Positions 7,112 to 16,194 are shown, numbered from the stretch's first letter. The stretch is 53,872 nt of DNA from Candidatus Defluviicoccus seviourii (GCA_900609035.2 UXAT02000015.1:1-53872), one strand, 5' to 3'. Numbers and translations are program-made. The notes: generated from the letters alone by a model not told the origin.

Positions 7112-8659
7112 ATGGCGAGCAAGCGAAACCAGGAATGTTCCCTTCTCTACCAGGTCAATACGCGCGTCTGGCTGAACGACCTTGCGGGCGAAATGGGCCG
7201 CCCGGCGACGCTCGATGACATTCCCGATGCGGCGCTCGACCGCATTGCCGCGCTTGGCTTCAAATGGGTTTGGCTGCTCGGCGTTTGGCGCCTGGGCGAG
7301 CGCGGACGGCAGATCTCCCGCGCGCGCAACGACTGGCGTGCCGAGTTCAAGCATATCCTGCCCGACCTGACCGACCAGGACATCTCCGGTTCCTGCTTCG
7401 CGATCACCGGCTATACGGTCGGGCCGACCCTGGGCGGGACGGCAGCGCTGGGACGGCTGCGGCGGCGCCTGCGGGCACGCAACCTCAGGCTGATTCTCGA
7501 CTTTGTCCCTAATCACACCGCGCTCGATCATCCCTGGATCAAGGACCGCCCGCACTTCTATGTCACCGGGACCGACGCTGACCTTGCCCGCGAACCGCAC
7601 AACTATTGCCATGTCGATACCCGTGACGGTCCGCGCGTGATCGCGCACGGTCGCGATCCCTACTTCCCCGGCTGGCCCGATACGGCGCAACTCAACTACG
7701 GCGAAGTGGCGGTCCAAGAGGCGATGCGCCAAGAACTGTTGAACGTCGCCGGTATCTGCGACGGCGTCCGCTGCGACATGGCGATGCTGATGCTGCCAGA
7801 GGTGTACCGGCGCACCTGGAACATCGATATCGAGCCATTCTGGCCAGAGGCGATCCGCTGCATCCGCCTCGACCAGCCGGATTTCGTCTTCATTGCCGAG
7901 GTCTATTGGGATCTCGAATGGACACTGCTGCAGCAGGGCTTCGACTATACCTATGACAAGCGCCTTTACGATCGCCTGCGCGGCCAAAATGCCTTGAGCG
8001 TCAAGGAGCACCTCGCCGCCGATCAAGACTTCCAACGAAAGCAGGTGCGATTCCTTGAGAACCACGACGAGCCGCGGGCGGCCGCCGCCTTCCCGCCCAG
8101 CGTCCACGAAGCAGCCGCAGTGCTGACATACCTGTCGCCCGGCTTGCGCTTTTTCCATCAGGGTCAGATGGAAGGACGCAAGACCCATATTCCGATGCAC
8201 CTGTGTCGAGCGCCGGCCGAAGCGATCGATACGGCAGTCCGCAACTTCTACCAGCGGCTGTTGCGGGTGCTCCGCCTGCCGATTGTCCGCAGCGGTGACT
8301 GGACGCTGCTGACGCCCGCCCCAACGGACCAAGCCCCGACGGACCAAGCCCCGACGGACCAAGCCCCAACGGACCAAAAGGATGATGACACCGAAAGCGA
8401 TCGCGAGATCATCGCGTGCGTCTGGTCGCTCGAGAAGCGGAACCGGGTTCTTGTGATCGTCAACTACACGCCGGAGCCGGTCTCCAGCCATCTCAAACTG
8501 CCGTTCCCGGATCTCCGGCGGCAGAAGGTACGCCTGCGCGACCTGATGGGGACCACGAAAGGCGAAGAGTCGGGCGACGCGCTACTGAAAACCGGCCTCG
8601 CCATCGATCTGCCGCCTTGGGGCTATCGGGTGCTGGAGTTGTCGGTGGTGGCTTCCTGA
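7112..8659 (+). CDS. Alpha-amylase family (GH13) glycosidase
   Basis: The 515-residue protein has the four GH13 regions: DFVPNH (130-135), GVRCDM with nucleophile Asp222, AEVYW with acid/base Glu263, and ENHDEP with Asp319. All three catalytic acids are kept, so activity on alpha-glucans or small alpha-glucosides is expected; the exact substrate is unclear. There is no signal peptide, so it is probably cytosolic. Between the barrel and the C-terminal beta domain lies the pentapeptide APTDQ repeated four times (403-422). The C-domain ends LPPWGYRVLEL as in other GH13 enzymes. No glycogen or maltose genes adjoin. ATG 7112 begins right at conserved sequence (LLYQVNTRVWL). Confidence 0.88.
   Translation: MASKRNQECSLLYQVNTRVWLNDLAGEMGRPATLDDIPDAALDRIAALGFKWVWLLGVWRLGERGRQISRARNDWRAEFKHILPDLTDQDISGSCFAITGYTVGPTLGGTAALGRLRRRLRARNLRLILDFVPNHTALDHPWIKDRPHFYVTGTDADLAREPHNYCHVDTRDGPRVIAHGRDPYFPGWPDTAQLNYGEVAVQEAMRQELLNVAGICDGVRCDMAMLMLPEVYRRTWNIDIEPFWPEAIRCIRLDQPDFVFIAEVYWDLEWTLLQQGFDYTYDKRLYDRLRGQNALSVKEHLAADQDFQRKQVRFLENHDEPRAAAAFPPSVHEAAAVLTYLSPGLRFFHQGQMEGRKTHIPMHLCRAPAEAIDTAVRNFYQRLLRVLRLPIVRSGDWTLLTPAPTDQAPTDQAPTDQAPTDQKDDDTESDREIIACVWSLEKRNRVLVIVNYTPEPVSSHLKLPFPDLRRQKVRLRDLMGTTKGEESGDALLKTGLAIDLPPWGYRVLELSVVAS
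8318..8377 (+). repeat. Four tandem copies of a 15-bp unit inside the GH13 gene
   Basis: The unit GCCCCRACGGACCAA is repeated four times without gaps and differs only at one third-codon position. Each copy encodes Ala-Pro-Thr-Asp-Gln. The near-identity at silent positions suggests recent expansion, and copy number may vary among strains while keeping the reading frame. Confidence 0.95.
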
Positions 8660-8741
8660 GCGCACATCACCGCTGGGCGTCAACGGAAACGTTACGAAGG
8701 GGGCTGTAGAATCGGCTGTTACCAACGCCTTCGAGGTGCCG

Positions 8742-8930
8742 ATGTCGCCCGACAAAGCCTACGAGATGGGCTTCCGCCATATCGCCGATCTGGCCGAGAT
8801 GAGCCGGATCGCCGATTTGATCGAAGATGAAAGCCTTTCCACCTACGCGCTGGAGCTGATGCAGGCATGGCGGGCCGGCGCCATGGCGGCCCGTGCCATG
8901 GTCGAGAAAGAAGAAGCGACCCTGCAGTAG
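8742..8930 (+). CDS. Small hypothetical protein (62 aa)
   Basis: The product starts MSPDKAYEMGFRHIADLAEM and continues as an acidic, helix-forming sequence with a Met/Ala-rich second half (WRAGAMAARAMVEKEE). It looks like a compact all-helical cytosolic protein. GAGG lies five bases before ATG 8742, favouring it over the GTG six bases upstream. It follows the GH13 gene by about 80 bases on the same strand. I do not recognise the family; the coding-like composition and ribosome-binding site support it as real. Confidence 0.6.
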   Translation: MSPDKAYEMGFRHIADLAEMSRIADLIEDESLSTYALELMQAWRAGAMAARAMVEKEEATLQ

Positions 8931-8948
8931 GCAGCCAGGCCCGGCGCC

Positions 8949-9296
8949 TCAGAACCAGCCGTAGCGCATTCCGGGAATGCGGCAGCCACTGCGGCTGCGG
9001 ATATCGCTGATGCCGCACTGCGCCGTGAGCGCGATGGTCAGACGTCCCTCGCTGCACTGCTCCGGCCGGCCATAGAATCGATAGCCCGATATCGGCTGCA
9101 GTTCCTGCGGCAAATCGTAATTGTCGTTCCAGCGATCGATGTCCCAAGAGACATCCTGCATGTCCTTGAGTGAGAGGCCATAGTTGCGCAGCGCCTGGTC
9201 AACGATTGGCGCGCAGACATCGGCCGGACTGTCAGGGGGAACTCCAAACTGCAGGCCGATCCCCAGGACCATGCCGGCCGCCAAGGCTATTATCAT
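8949..9296 (-). CDS. Hypothetical membrane-anchored or secreted protein with four cysteines
   Basis: The 115-residue product begins with a short hydrophobic stretch (residues 1-18, ALAAGMVLGIGLQFG), likely a signal anchor or uncleaved signal peptide. The remainder is polar with four cysteines (28, 81, 94, 105), an even number suggesting two disulfides in the periplasm. Aromatic-rich WDIDRWNDNYDLP and GYRFYG segments are distinctive. No family is recognised. It ends 19 bases past the stop of a plus-strand small gene, so the two are convergent. Confidence 0.6.
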   Translation of the reverse strand: MIIALAAGMVLGIGLQFGVPPDSPADVCAPIVDQALRNYGLSLKDMQDVSWDIDRWNDNYDLPQELQPISGYRFYGRPEQCSEGRLTIALTAQCGISDIRSRSGCRIPGMRYGWF

Positions 9297-9419
9297 GCCA
9301 GTCTTCCAAGTCTCTCTCTGCCCCCTGTTTAACGCCTCAAGGAGCGAAGGTGCTGGGCAGGCGCCTGATCGCCCGTCATGTGGCTACCTGCCCGTCCCCA
9401 CGACTCGTCAAAGGGCGTG

Positions 9420-9818
9420 TCAGTTGTCCTTTGCGCCTTGCTTCACCCAGTCGCGGATGATGTCCTGCTGCGCCCGCAGAAGCGGCCGCTGATTGTGCGG
9501 CATGCGCAGGCTGGCACTCGCACGCCCTTCGATCAGGACGTTCAGGTTGCTCACCAAGGGGTCACCCGGGACGATGATCGGCCCATGCTTGGTGCCCTTC
9601 ATCAAGCCTTCGTACGAGGACAGATCGAGGCCGCTGGCCTTCAACCCCTCGCCATCCTGCTGGTGGCAGGAGACACAGCGGCTCTGCAGAATCGGCTCGA
9701 CATCGAGTCGGTAGCTCACCTCCTCGGCGGCCGAGGCCATTCCCCCGAACGTGACGACGAGACCGGTGGCCAAGCAAAGCGCGGCTGTCGCCGCGGCGGG
9801 CTTTTTCATTGTGATCAT
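9420..9818 (-). CDS. Periplasmic c-type cytochrome domain protein
   Basis: From ATG 9818 the protein has 132 residues. It has a classic Sec signal (MITMKKPAAATAALCLATG, cleavage after ASA near residue 30), then one heme-binding CVSCH at 48-52. The later RMPHNQ provides Met106 as a possible sixth heme ligand. The segment FKASGLDLSSYE-like pattern and the C-terminal IIRDWVKQGA resemble the single-heme cytochrome domain called PSCyt1. It probably carries electrons or is a subunit remnant of a larger oxidase-like protein; no partner enzyme is next to it. Other in-frame ATGs at 9833 and 9809 are possible starts. Confidence 0.78.
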   Translation of the reverse strand: MITMKKPAAATAALCLATGLVVTFGGMASAAEEVSYRLDVEPILQSRCVSCHQQDGEGLKASGLDLSSYEGLMKGTKHGPIIVPGDPLVSNLNVLIEGRASASLRMPHNQRPLLRAQQDIIRDWVKQGAKDN

Positions 9819-9932
9819 GTTCCAATGCCCCATTTTCTTGAAATCGATCAGCGGTACCGACCGCTCGACGGTTGAGTCTAGCACCGGCGCCGCCTTTTCC
9901 AAACGGCGATCAAGCACCGCCATTCGTTCCAG

Positions 9933-12032
9933 TCAGCGGAGCGCGGCAGCGATGTTGCCGCCGTCCACGGTCAGGATCGCGGCCGTGGTACTGCTCGCGC
10001 GGGCAAGACTGACGAACGCCTGCGCGACGTCGTCTGCCGCGACCTCCCGGCCCAGCAGATTCCCTTGCATGTATTCCTCCGGGCTTACGCCACGCGCCTC
10101 CGCCCGTTCGGCGATCATGGTGCCGGTCAGGAGCCCGCTGCGCACCCGATCGGCGTTGACGGCGCAGGCGCGAATGCCGTCCCGGCCGTAATCGACGGCA
10201 TACTGCCGCATCAGCGCCAGAGTCGCCGCCTTCGGCAGGCCGTAGGGGCCAAAGTCCGGGCCGGGATTGATTGCCTGCTTGGAGACGTTGAACAGCAGGC
10301 AGCCACCGGTTCCTTGCGCTAGCATGACGCGAACGGCGGCGCGGGCTACGAACTGATGCGCCCAAAAGTTGAGCTCGAAGCTCTGCCGCAGCACCTGCTC
10401 TTCAACCTCGCCGATTCGCCCCTGCCAGGCGGCGCCAGCGTTGGAGACGACGATATCGACCCCGCCGTAGGCAGCCGCAATCTTGTTGAATGCATTCTGA
10501 ATCGCCTCCGGCCGGGTGACGTCGTAAACCAGCCCAAGCACACCGAACTTGCGGGCGCAGGTGTCGACCGCGGCTTCATCAACATCGATGATGACAACCT
10601 CGGCCCCTTCGGCACGGAACGCCTGCGCGGTCGCCGCGCCGATCCCCGAAGCGCCGCCGGTCACGACGACGACGTGGCGCGCGAGCGGGCGTTCGGCGGC
10701 CTTGCCGAGCTTTGCCTGCTCCAGCGACCAGTATTCGATGTCGAACAGATCGGCTTCGTCGATGACTTCATAGCGCCCGAGGGTCTCGGCCGCCGTGATG
10801 ACGTCGATGTTGGTCTCGGCGAGGTCAGCCGCGATGCGGGCTTCCGCGCGGGTGGCACCGAGACCGAACAGCCCCAGGCCCGGGACCATGATCACGCGCG
10901 GCGCCGGATCGAGAGGTTTCTTCGCGCCGGCATATCGGGCGTTGTTGCGTTCGAAATAGGCTTGGTAATCGGCACGATAGGCCTGCATCGCCGCCTGAGC
11001 GCCGGTCACGAAATCATCGAAGGCAGCCGTGTCGGCCGCAGGCGTCAAGAGCGGCTTCGGCTTGATGCGGATGACGTGATCCGGTGTTGCCGTTCCCTGT
11101 TGGCTGTAGCGGTCGAGCTCACTACCGGCAACGAAGTCGAGGATGGCCGGCGACGAACGAAACTCAAGGATCGGACGGCTGAAGGTTCCGTCCGGCCGTT
11201 CGAGTGCGGCGAGCCCGCGCAGGACCGGCGCAACCTGGCTCACGGGCGCGCTCCGCTCCGGCAGCCGGATCGGGTGAAACGACTTGGGCCGGGTCCGGCC
11301 GACGGCTTTGGGGAGGTGCAGCCCCGCGACCGACATCCGTGCCGCCTCGGCAACGCGGCCCTCTGCCAGCGTCACCATGTCGATCATCCGCTCATAGGCC
11401 TCGCGGGCAGTCGCCCCGAAGGTGAAGATGCCGTGCTTGAGGAGGATCATCCCCTCGACGCTCGGGTTCTCGGCAAAGACCGCGGCCGCCTTCTTGGCCA
11501 GCGCGAACCCAGGCATGATGTACGGCACGAGCGCCATCCGCTCCCCAAAGAGCTCACGGCAGAGCACTTGCCCGTTCGGCTGGTCGGTGAGCGCGAGAAC
11601 GGCATTGGCGTGGGTATGATCGATATACTTGTGCGGCAGGAAGGCATGCAGCAGCGTCTCGACCGAGGGGTTGGGCGCGCCCGGATCGAGCAGGTTGGCG
11701 CGCTGGATGCGCACCATCTCCTCGTCGCTTAAGGTCTCGACGTTGACGAGTTGCTTCAACGGCTTCAAGCGCACCGCCGGCAGGCCGGCAGGCTCGATCG
11801 AAGCCATGTCCCAGCCGGAGCCCTTGACGCACAGCACCTCCGCTTCCTCGCCGATGAGGTCGTGCATGACCGTCTTGACCGAGGTGTTGCCGCCGCCGTG
11901 GATGACCAGCTTCGGCTCCACACCGAGAAGCCGGCTTGAGTAGACGCGCAGTGCCAAGTCCAACGGCGCACCCTGCTTGGTGTAGCGCTCGATCGCCGCT
12001 TCCGCATCCCGGTCTGACCACCGGCTTTCCAT
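9933..12032 (-). CDS. Bifunctional class II aldolase / short-chain dehydrogenase
   Basis: This 699-residue two-domain protein joins an N-terminal class II (zinc) aldolase domain with a C-terminal Rossmann SDR. In the aldolase part HTHAN gives zinc ligands His139 and His141, and LLKHGIF gives a third near His200. The SDR part starts near residue 450 with TGGASGIG, has SNAGAA, then Tyr and Lys in PYGLPK. The architecture matches proteins annotated as bifunctional rhamnulose-1-phosphate aldolase/lactaldehyde dehydrogenase, which cleave a sugar phosphate and oxidise the released aldehyde. The actual sugar is unknown, and no rhamnose genes adjoin. ATG 12032 has AAAGGG upstream and is preferred to the GTG six bases before. 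Confidence 0.85.
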   Translation of the reverse strand: MESRWSDRDAEAAIERYTKQGAPLDLALRVYSSRLLGVEPKLVIHGGGNTSVKTVMHDLIGEEAEVLCVKGSGWDMASIEPAGLPAVRLKPLKQLVNVETLSDEEMVRIQRANLLDPGAPNPSVETLLHAFLPHKYIDHTHANAVLALTDQPNGQVLCRELFGERMALVPYIMPGFALAKKAAAVFAENPSVEGMILLKHGIFTFGATAREAYERMIDMVTLAEGRVAEAARMSVAGLHLPKAVGRTRPKSFHPIRLPERSAPVSQVAPVLRGLAALERPDGTFSRPILEFRSSPAILDFVAGSELDRYSQQGTATPDHVIRIKPKPLLTPAADTAAFDDFVTGAQAAMQAYRADYQAYFERNNARYAGAKKPLDPAPRVIMVPGLGLFGLGATRAEARIAADLAETNIDVITAAETLGRYEVIDEADLFDIEYWSLEQAKLGKAAERPLARHVVVVTGGASGIGAATAQAFRAEGAEVVIIDVDEAAVDTCARKFGVLGLVYDVTRPEAIQNAFNKIAAAYGGVDIVVSNAGAAWQGRIGEVEEQVLRQSFELNFWAHQFVARAAVRVMLAQGTGGCLLFNVSKQAINPGPDFGPYGLPKAATLALMRQYAVDYGRDGIRACAVNADRVRSGLLTGTMIAERAEARGVSPEEYMQGNLLGREVAADDVAQAFVSLARASSTTAAILTVDGGNIAAALR

Positions 12033-12357
12033 CGGCACGCCCTTTCCCGCAGTTCCCGTGGCGAGGGATGAGCTTCCTCCCTGCCTTTCCTATTTATATC
12101 GGGAGTGCCGGCCATCCTTAAAGCCAATCGGCCACGCGCCCGTTCGGGGGTGCCTGGCGGCCGCGCGTATTTGCTTTAACGCGCGCCATCAATTTGCTTT
12201 GATCGCGCCGTACAGCGTCGAGCGGGGCACACAGCTGGCACGGGGAGCGCAGCTGGTCTTCGGTCGGATCCCAGCGAGGAACTCTCCCGGCCGCGACCGT
12301 TTCTCGGAACTGCGGCCCTGAACCCCATTTCGCCATGGATACGGAGGATATCAGCAA
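12033..12357. other. Divergent intergenic region, aldolase-SDR gene / aqpZ
   Basis: These 325 bases separate two divergent genes. An AT-rich patch (TTTATAT) lies near 12090, suitable for the minus-strand promoter. The aqpZ ribosome-binding site GGAGGAT is at 12342-12348. I see no clear operator, RNA gene or terminator. Confidence 0.4.
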
Positions 12358-13062
12358 ATGCCGTTGAGCAATCGCTTCGTCGCCGAGTTTCTCGGCACCT
12401 TCTGGCTCGTATTCGGCGGCTGCGGCAGTGCCGTGCTTGCAGCCGCGTTTCCGGAACTCGGCATCGGCTTCGTCGGCGTCTCGCTGGCGTTCGGCCTGAC
12501 CGTGCTGACAATGGCCTACGCCGTCGGCCACATTTCCGGCGGCCACTTCAACCCGGCGGTGACGCTGGGCCTGTGGACAGGCGGCCGTTTTCCGGCCAGT
12601 GAGATCATCCCTTATTGGATTGCCCAGGTGCTGGGCGCAGTCGCTGCCGGGGCCGTCTTGTACGTCATCGCCAGCGGCGCGCCTGGCTTCGATGTGGCCG
12701 GCGGCTTCGCTTCGAACGGCTTCGCCGAGCATTCGCCCGGCAAGTACTCCCTGCATGCGGCCCTGCTGGCCGAAGTCGTGCTGACGATGTTCTTCCTGCT
12801 GATCATTCTGGGATCGACCGATGGCCGGGCGCCGGCGGGTTTTGCCCCGATCGCGATCGGCCTGGCACTGACGCTGATCCACCTCATCAGCATCCCGGTG
12901 ACCAACACCTCGGTCAATCCGGCCCGCAGCACCGGCCCGGCACTGTTCGTCGGCGGCTGGGCACTGGCGCAGCTGTGGCTTTTCTGGGTTGCGCCGCTGA
13001 TCGGTGGTGCCGTCGGTGGCTTCCTCTATCGCTGGCTTGGCGGCTCCGGCGCGAACAAGTAA
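12358..13062 (+). CDS. aqpZ: Aquaporin Z, water channel
   Basis: The 234-residue inner-membrane protein has the two NPA boxes of aquaporins: [11 protein letters not shown] (Asn65) and [12 protein letters not shown] (Asn187), the latter followed by the filter arginine at 190. Six membrane helices are visible. The narrow-channel residues (His upstream of NPA2 in LIHLIS, and NTS before NPA) favour a water-specific AqpZ rather than a glycerol facilitator. ATG 12358 has GGAGG eleven bases upstream. It is transcribed alone and convergent with the lipid A deacylase gene. The product would control rapid water flux under osmotic shift. Confidence 0.93.
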   Translation: MPLSNRFVAEFLGTFWLVFGGCGSAVLAAAFPELGIGFVGVSLAFGLTVLTMAYAVGHISGGHFNPAVTLGLWTGGRFPASEIIPYWIAQVLGAVAAGAVLYVIASGAPGFDVAGGFASNGFAEHSPGKYSLHAALLAEVVLTMFFLLIILGSTDGRAPAGFAPIAIGLALTLIHLISIPVTNTSVNPARSTGPALFVGGWALAQLWLFWVAPLIGGAVGGFLYRWLGGSGANK

Positions 13063-13068
13063 GGCGTG

Positions 13069-13134
13069 CCTCCGCTCCGGAACGGTCGCGACGTCGCATG
13101 TCGTCCCGACCGTTCCGGTCGTCGCTAGCGGAGG
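13069..13134. terminator. Compound hairpin between convergent aqpZ and pagL-like genes
   Basis: An outer inverted repeat CCTCCGCT/AGCGGAGG (13069-13076 and 13127-13134) encloses an inner perfect ten-base stem GGAACGGTCG/CGACCGTTCC (13079-13088 and 13107-13116). It fills the space between two convergent stop codons, so it could end transcription in both directions. There is no T-run, so intrinsic termination is not certain. Confidence 0.5.
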
Positions 13135-13140
13135 AAGCGA

Positions 13141-13812
13141 TCACAAAGAGAAGGGGAAGGAAGCAATCAGATAGAGTTCCTCGACGCCACCGTTATCCTC
13201 GTAGATGCCGGCGTTCGAGATGTGGGCGAAGCTGATGCCGAGCCGGACGCCGTTGTCGAACATGTAGGTCAGGCCGGCGCCGATGCGAAATTGGAACACG
13301 CCGCCGAGATCGGACGAGTCGCCCTGGTGGTAGGCGCCGATCGCGGCCTGCGGCGTCAGGACGAAATCACCAAATTTGACATCCATGTAGATGCCGCCAT
13401 AGCCGTAGACGCCGCCGTCGGCGTTGAAGACTGCACCTACGGCCGGCCCGATGAAGCCAAGCTTGTCGCCGATCCTGAGTTCGAGACTGCCGCCCAGGGA
13501 CCGCTTCGATCCTGCTTCCTCGGTCAGCAAATCATAGATGCCGACACCGATCTCGATGTAATGGCGGTCATTCCCGAGCAGCTGGACGCCGCCGAAATCA
13601 TGAAAGACTTCCGCAGCCGGCGCAGCGTCCGTGGGTTCGGTCACGGTCGAATTGGCAGCGAGGACGACGGCAGGATCAGCCTCAAAGGTGCTTTCGGCGG
13701 CAAGGGTGACCGCATCGCCCTCAGGCAGGGTTGGCTCCTCGGCCCGCAGGTCAGAGACCGAAGCAAACGTGCAAACCAAACCGACGGAGCCCGCGAGCAG
13801 CAATGACTTCAT
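13141..13812 (-). CDS. Outer-membrane lipid A 3-O-deacylase (PagL-like acyloxyacyl hydrolase)
   Basis: PagL removes the 3-O-linked acyl chain from lipid A in the outer membrane. The 223-residue precursor has a signal peptide (MKSLLLAGSVGLVCTFASV, cleavage near residue 24). A low-complexity Ala/Thr/Glu segment follows to about residue 70, then a beta-barrel of alternating strands. The catalytic signature is HISNAG (His197, Ser199) with the acid in the following GGVEE (Glu211 or 212), and the chain ends in a phenylalanine-leucine strand. ATG 13812 follows GCGGAG. The long linker before the barrel is unusual for PagL and might be a periplasmic spacer. The name follows motif and topology; substrate is inferred. 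Confidence 0.75.
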   Translation of the reverse strand: MKSLLLAGSVGLVCTFASVSDLRAEEPTLPEGDAVTLAAESTFEADPAVVLAANSTVTEPTDAAPAAEVFHDFGGVQLLGNDRHYIEIGVGIYDLLTEEAGSKRSLGGSLELRIGDKLGFIGPAVGAVFNADGGVYGYGGIYMDVKFGDFVLTPQAAIGAYHQGDSSDLGGVFQFRIGAGLTYMFDNGVRLGISFAHISNAGIYEDNGGVEELYLIASFPFSL

Positions 13813-14182
13813 TTTTTTCTCCGCTTCTACGACAGAACCTGTCACGCAACTGGTCTGCGAAGCGGGGAGAGCGATCGTTGCGAATGCGTTCGATCGGCTC
13901 TTGTTAAGGATCTTCCGGCGACGGTGGCAGTTGGACGGCCTCCCTGAAGGAACCTATGCGAAAGGCTCCCTCCCTCCGATCCGACTGTCCGCCGATGTCC
14001 TCGCTTGCTACCCTGGCGTGCCTTCGACGAAAATTATTCTAAAAAGGGGCACGCCTTGGCGCTGTGAGGAGAATCACACGTAAAACACGATTTTATTATT
14101 CGGCAAACCTCTGTCGATTGTCTCCGAAAAGTTCCACGATGGGTCAGGATTCTCAACCGCACGCAGCGGGCTGAAGGCCAGC
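13813..14182. other. Intergenic region upstream of the pagL-like gene
   Basis: These 370 bases lie between the pagL-like gene and the end of mtnA, both on the minus strand. An AT-rich patch at 14030-14100 could hold the pagL-like promoter. No coding frame with protein-like composition, RNA gene or terminator with a T-run is seen. Confidence 0.4.
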
Positions 14183-15274
14183 TCAGCGCTCCGGATAGAG
14201 GCCGGACAAGCCGGCTTCCGACGCGGGACAGACACCCCGCTCGGTGATCAGCCCGGTGACGAGCCGTGCTGGCGTGACGTCAAAGGCGTCGTTGCGTGCG
14301 GGAGAACCGGGTGGCGTCAGCATCACAGTGGCGACCGAGCCATCGGCGATTCGGCCGCTGATCATCGTCACTTCCGTAGCATCGCGTTCCTCGATCGGGA
14401 TTTCCGTGAGCCCGTCGCGCACGCTGAAATCGATCGAAGATCCGGGTGCCGCGACGTAGAACGGCACGTTGTTGTCGCGCGCTGCCAGCGCCTTCAGATA
14501 GGTGCCGATCTTGTTGCAGACATCGCCGGTGCGCGTCGTCCGGTCGGTCCCGACGATACAGACATCGACCAGCCCGCGCTGCATCAGATGGCCACCGGCG
14601 TTATCGACGATCACCGTATGCGGCACCCCGTGCTGACCCAGCTCCCACGCCGTGAGGCTGGCGCCCTGGTTGCGCGGCCGCGTCTCGTCAACCCAGACAT
14701 GAACGGGGATACCGGCATCGTGCGCGTGGTAAACCGGCGACAGCGCCGTGCCCCAGTCGACCGTGGCGAGCCAGCCGGCGTTGCAGTGGGTGAGCACGTT
14801 CAAAGGCCCCTGCCCGCCCTTGGCGGTCCAGGCCTCACGCAGCACCGCCAGCCCATGCCGGCCGATGGCAGCATTGGTGGCGACATCCTCCTCGCAGATC
14901 GAAGCCGCGCGCTGCCAAGCCGCCGCCGCCCGCTCAGGCTCAGGGAGCGGCGCTAAGGTCGCCATCATCGTTTCGATCGCCCAGCGCAGGTTGATCGCGG
15001 TCGGCCGGGTGGCGAGAAGGACCCGGGAGGCTTCGGCAAGCGCGAAATCGCTGGCGTCAACCGCGGCGGCGAGGCAGAGCCCATAGGCTGCAGCGGCGCC
15101 GATCAGCGGTGCCCCGCGCACGCGCATCGCCCGGATTGCTTCGGCTGCCGCGCCGAGCGTTTCCAGCCGGAGGGTAACGAACGCGTGCGGCAGCAGCGTC
15201 TGATCGATGATCTCGACCGCGCCGCCATCGGCCGCGCGCCAGATGGTCCGGTACGGCCGGCCGCCGACCTTCAT
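14183..15274 (-). CDS. mtnA: Methylthioribose-1-phosphate isomerase
   Basis: MtnA isomerises 5-methylthioribose 1-phosphate to methylthioribulose 1-phosphate in methionine salvage. The 363-residue protein is homologous to eIF2B subunits. The catalytic cysteine is Cys164 in LTHCNAG and the catalytic aspartate is Asp244 in VGTDRTTRTGDV; RVRGAPLIG near residue 51 is the phosphate-binding motif. ATG 15274 follows GAGGAGG. The gene starts 13 bases after the mtnP stop, and mtnP starts 13 bases after pspF, indicating a pspF-mtnP-mtnA transcription unit. The rest of the pathway (mtnB, mtnC, mtnD) is not in the window. Confidence 0.93.
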   Translation of the reverse strand: MKVGGRPYRTIWRAADGGAVEIIDQTLLPHAFVTLRLETLGAAAEAIRAMRVRGAPLIGAAAAYGLCLAAAVDASDFALAEASRVLLATRPTAINLRWAIETMMATLAPLPEPERAAAAWQRAASICEEDVATNAAIGRHGLAVLREAWTAKGGQGPLNVLTHCNAGWLATVDWGTALSPVYHAHDAGIPVHVWVDETRPRNQGASLTAWELGQHGVPHTVIVDNAGGHLMQRGLVDVCIVGTDRTTRTGDVCNKIGTYLKALAARDNNVPFYVAAPGSSIDFSVRDGLTEIPIEERDATEVTMISGRIADGSVATVMLTPPGSPARNDAFDVTPARLVTGLITERGVCPASEAGLSGLYPER

Positions 15275-15287
15275 CGCCTCGGCCTCC

Positions 15288-16181
15288 TCACGACTGCCGC
15301 GGCAGCACCCGGCCGGCAACGGCATCGAGCTTCGCCACCAGCTCCGGATCGCGCGCGAACGGCGCCGTGATCAGTGCCTGGCCCAACGCCGTGTGACAGC
15401 CCTCCGGACACGTCCCCGCGCGCTGCTTGAGCAGCGGAACCAGCCGCTTGACCAGCTCGCGCGCCTTCTCCGCGTTGTCCTTCAGCACGCGGATGATCGC
15501 CTCGACCGAAACGTGGTCGTGATCGGGATGCCAGCAGTCGTAATCGGTGACCATGGCGACGGTGGCGTAGCAGAGCTCAGCCTCCCGCGCGAGCCTGGCC
15601 TCCGGCATGTTGGTCATGCCGATCACATCGCAGCCCCACGCCCGATAGAGGTTGGATTCGGCAAGCGTCGAGAACTGCGGCCCCTCGATGACCACGTAGG
15701 TTCCGCCGCGGACGACCGGAACGCCAATACCCGTGGCCGCTTCCTCGATCGCATCGCCCAATCGCCGGCAGACCGGATGACCCAAGCCCACATGCGCCAC
15801 CATGCCGGGGCCGAAGAAGCTGCGCGGCCGGCCATGGGTGCGGTCGATGAACTGATCGACGATGACGAACGTGCCGGGCGGCAGCGTCTCCGTCAGCGAG
15901 CCGCAGGCCGAGAGCGAAATGACCTCGGTGGTGCCCAACCGCTTCAAGGCATCGATGTTGGCGCGGCTGTTGAGGTCGGAAGGCGAGAGCGGATGGCCGC
16001 GGCCGTGCCGGGGCAGGAAACAGCACTTCTGCTCGTCCACGTAACCGGTCAGGATCTCATCCGACGGCGCCCCCCACGGCGATGCTACAGGCTGCCAGGC
16101 AGCGCCGGTGAGGCCATCGATCTCATAGAGGCCGCTGCCGCCGATGATGCCGACCACGGGCGGCGTTCCGGGCTCGCTCAT
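15288..16181 (-). CDS. mtnP: S-methyl-5'-thioadenosine phosphorylase
   Basis: MtnP splits methylthioadenosine, the by-product of polyamine synthesis, into adenine and methylthioribose 1-phosphate, the MtnA substrate. The 297-residue protein starts with the family lead VVGIIGGSGLYEIDGL. It has the phosphate-site PRHGRGH, the substrate-site TNMPEARLAREAELCYA, and VTDYDCW, which marks MTA phosphorylases over purine nucleoside phosphorylases. ATG 16181 follows GGGGAGGAGAGA; longer frames would run into the upstream pspF repeats. Its position immediately upstream of mtnA makes a functional two-step module. Confidence 0.92.
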   Translation of the reverse strand: MSEPGTPPVVGIIGGSGLYEIDGLTGAAWQPVASPWGAPSDEILTGYVDEQKCCFLPRHGRGHPLSPSDLNSRANIDALKRLGTTEVISLSACGSLTETLPPGTFVIVDQFIDRTHGRPRSFFGPGMVAHVGLGHPVCRRLGDAIEEAATGIGVPVVRGGTYVVIEGPQFSTLAESNLYRAWGCDVIGMTNMPEARLAREAELCYATVAMVTDYDCWHPDHDHVSVEAIIRVLKDNAEKARELVKRLVPLLKQRAGTCPEGCHTALGQALITAPFARDPELVAKLDAVAGRVLPRQS

Positions 16182-16194
16182 TCTCTCCTCCCCG

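Noticed and set aside
8318..8377. Short regularly repeated units taken as a possible CRISPR array
   Set aside because: The units are directly adjacent with no spacers and are translated in frame inside a conserved enzyme.
7040..8491. Long minus-strand frame opposite the GH13 gene
   Set aside because: No ribosome-binding site or domain; antisense shadow of a gene with all GH13 catalytic motifs.
10356..11732. Long plus-strand frame opposite the aldolase-SDR gene
   Set aside because: Arg/Gly/His-rich composition without motifs; a shadow of the real minus-strand gene.
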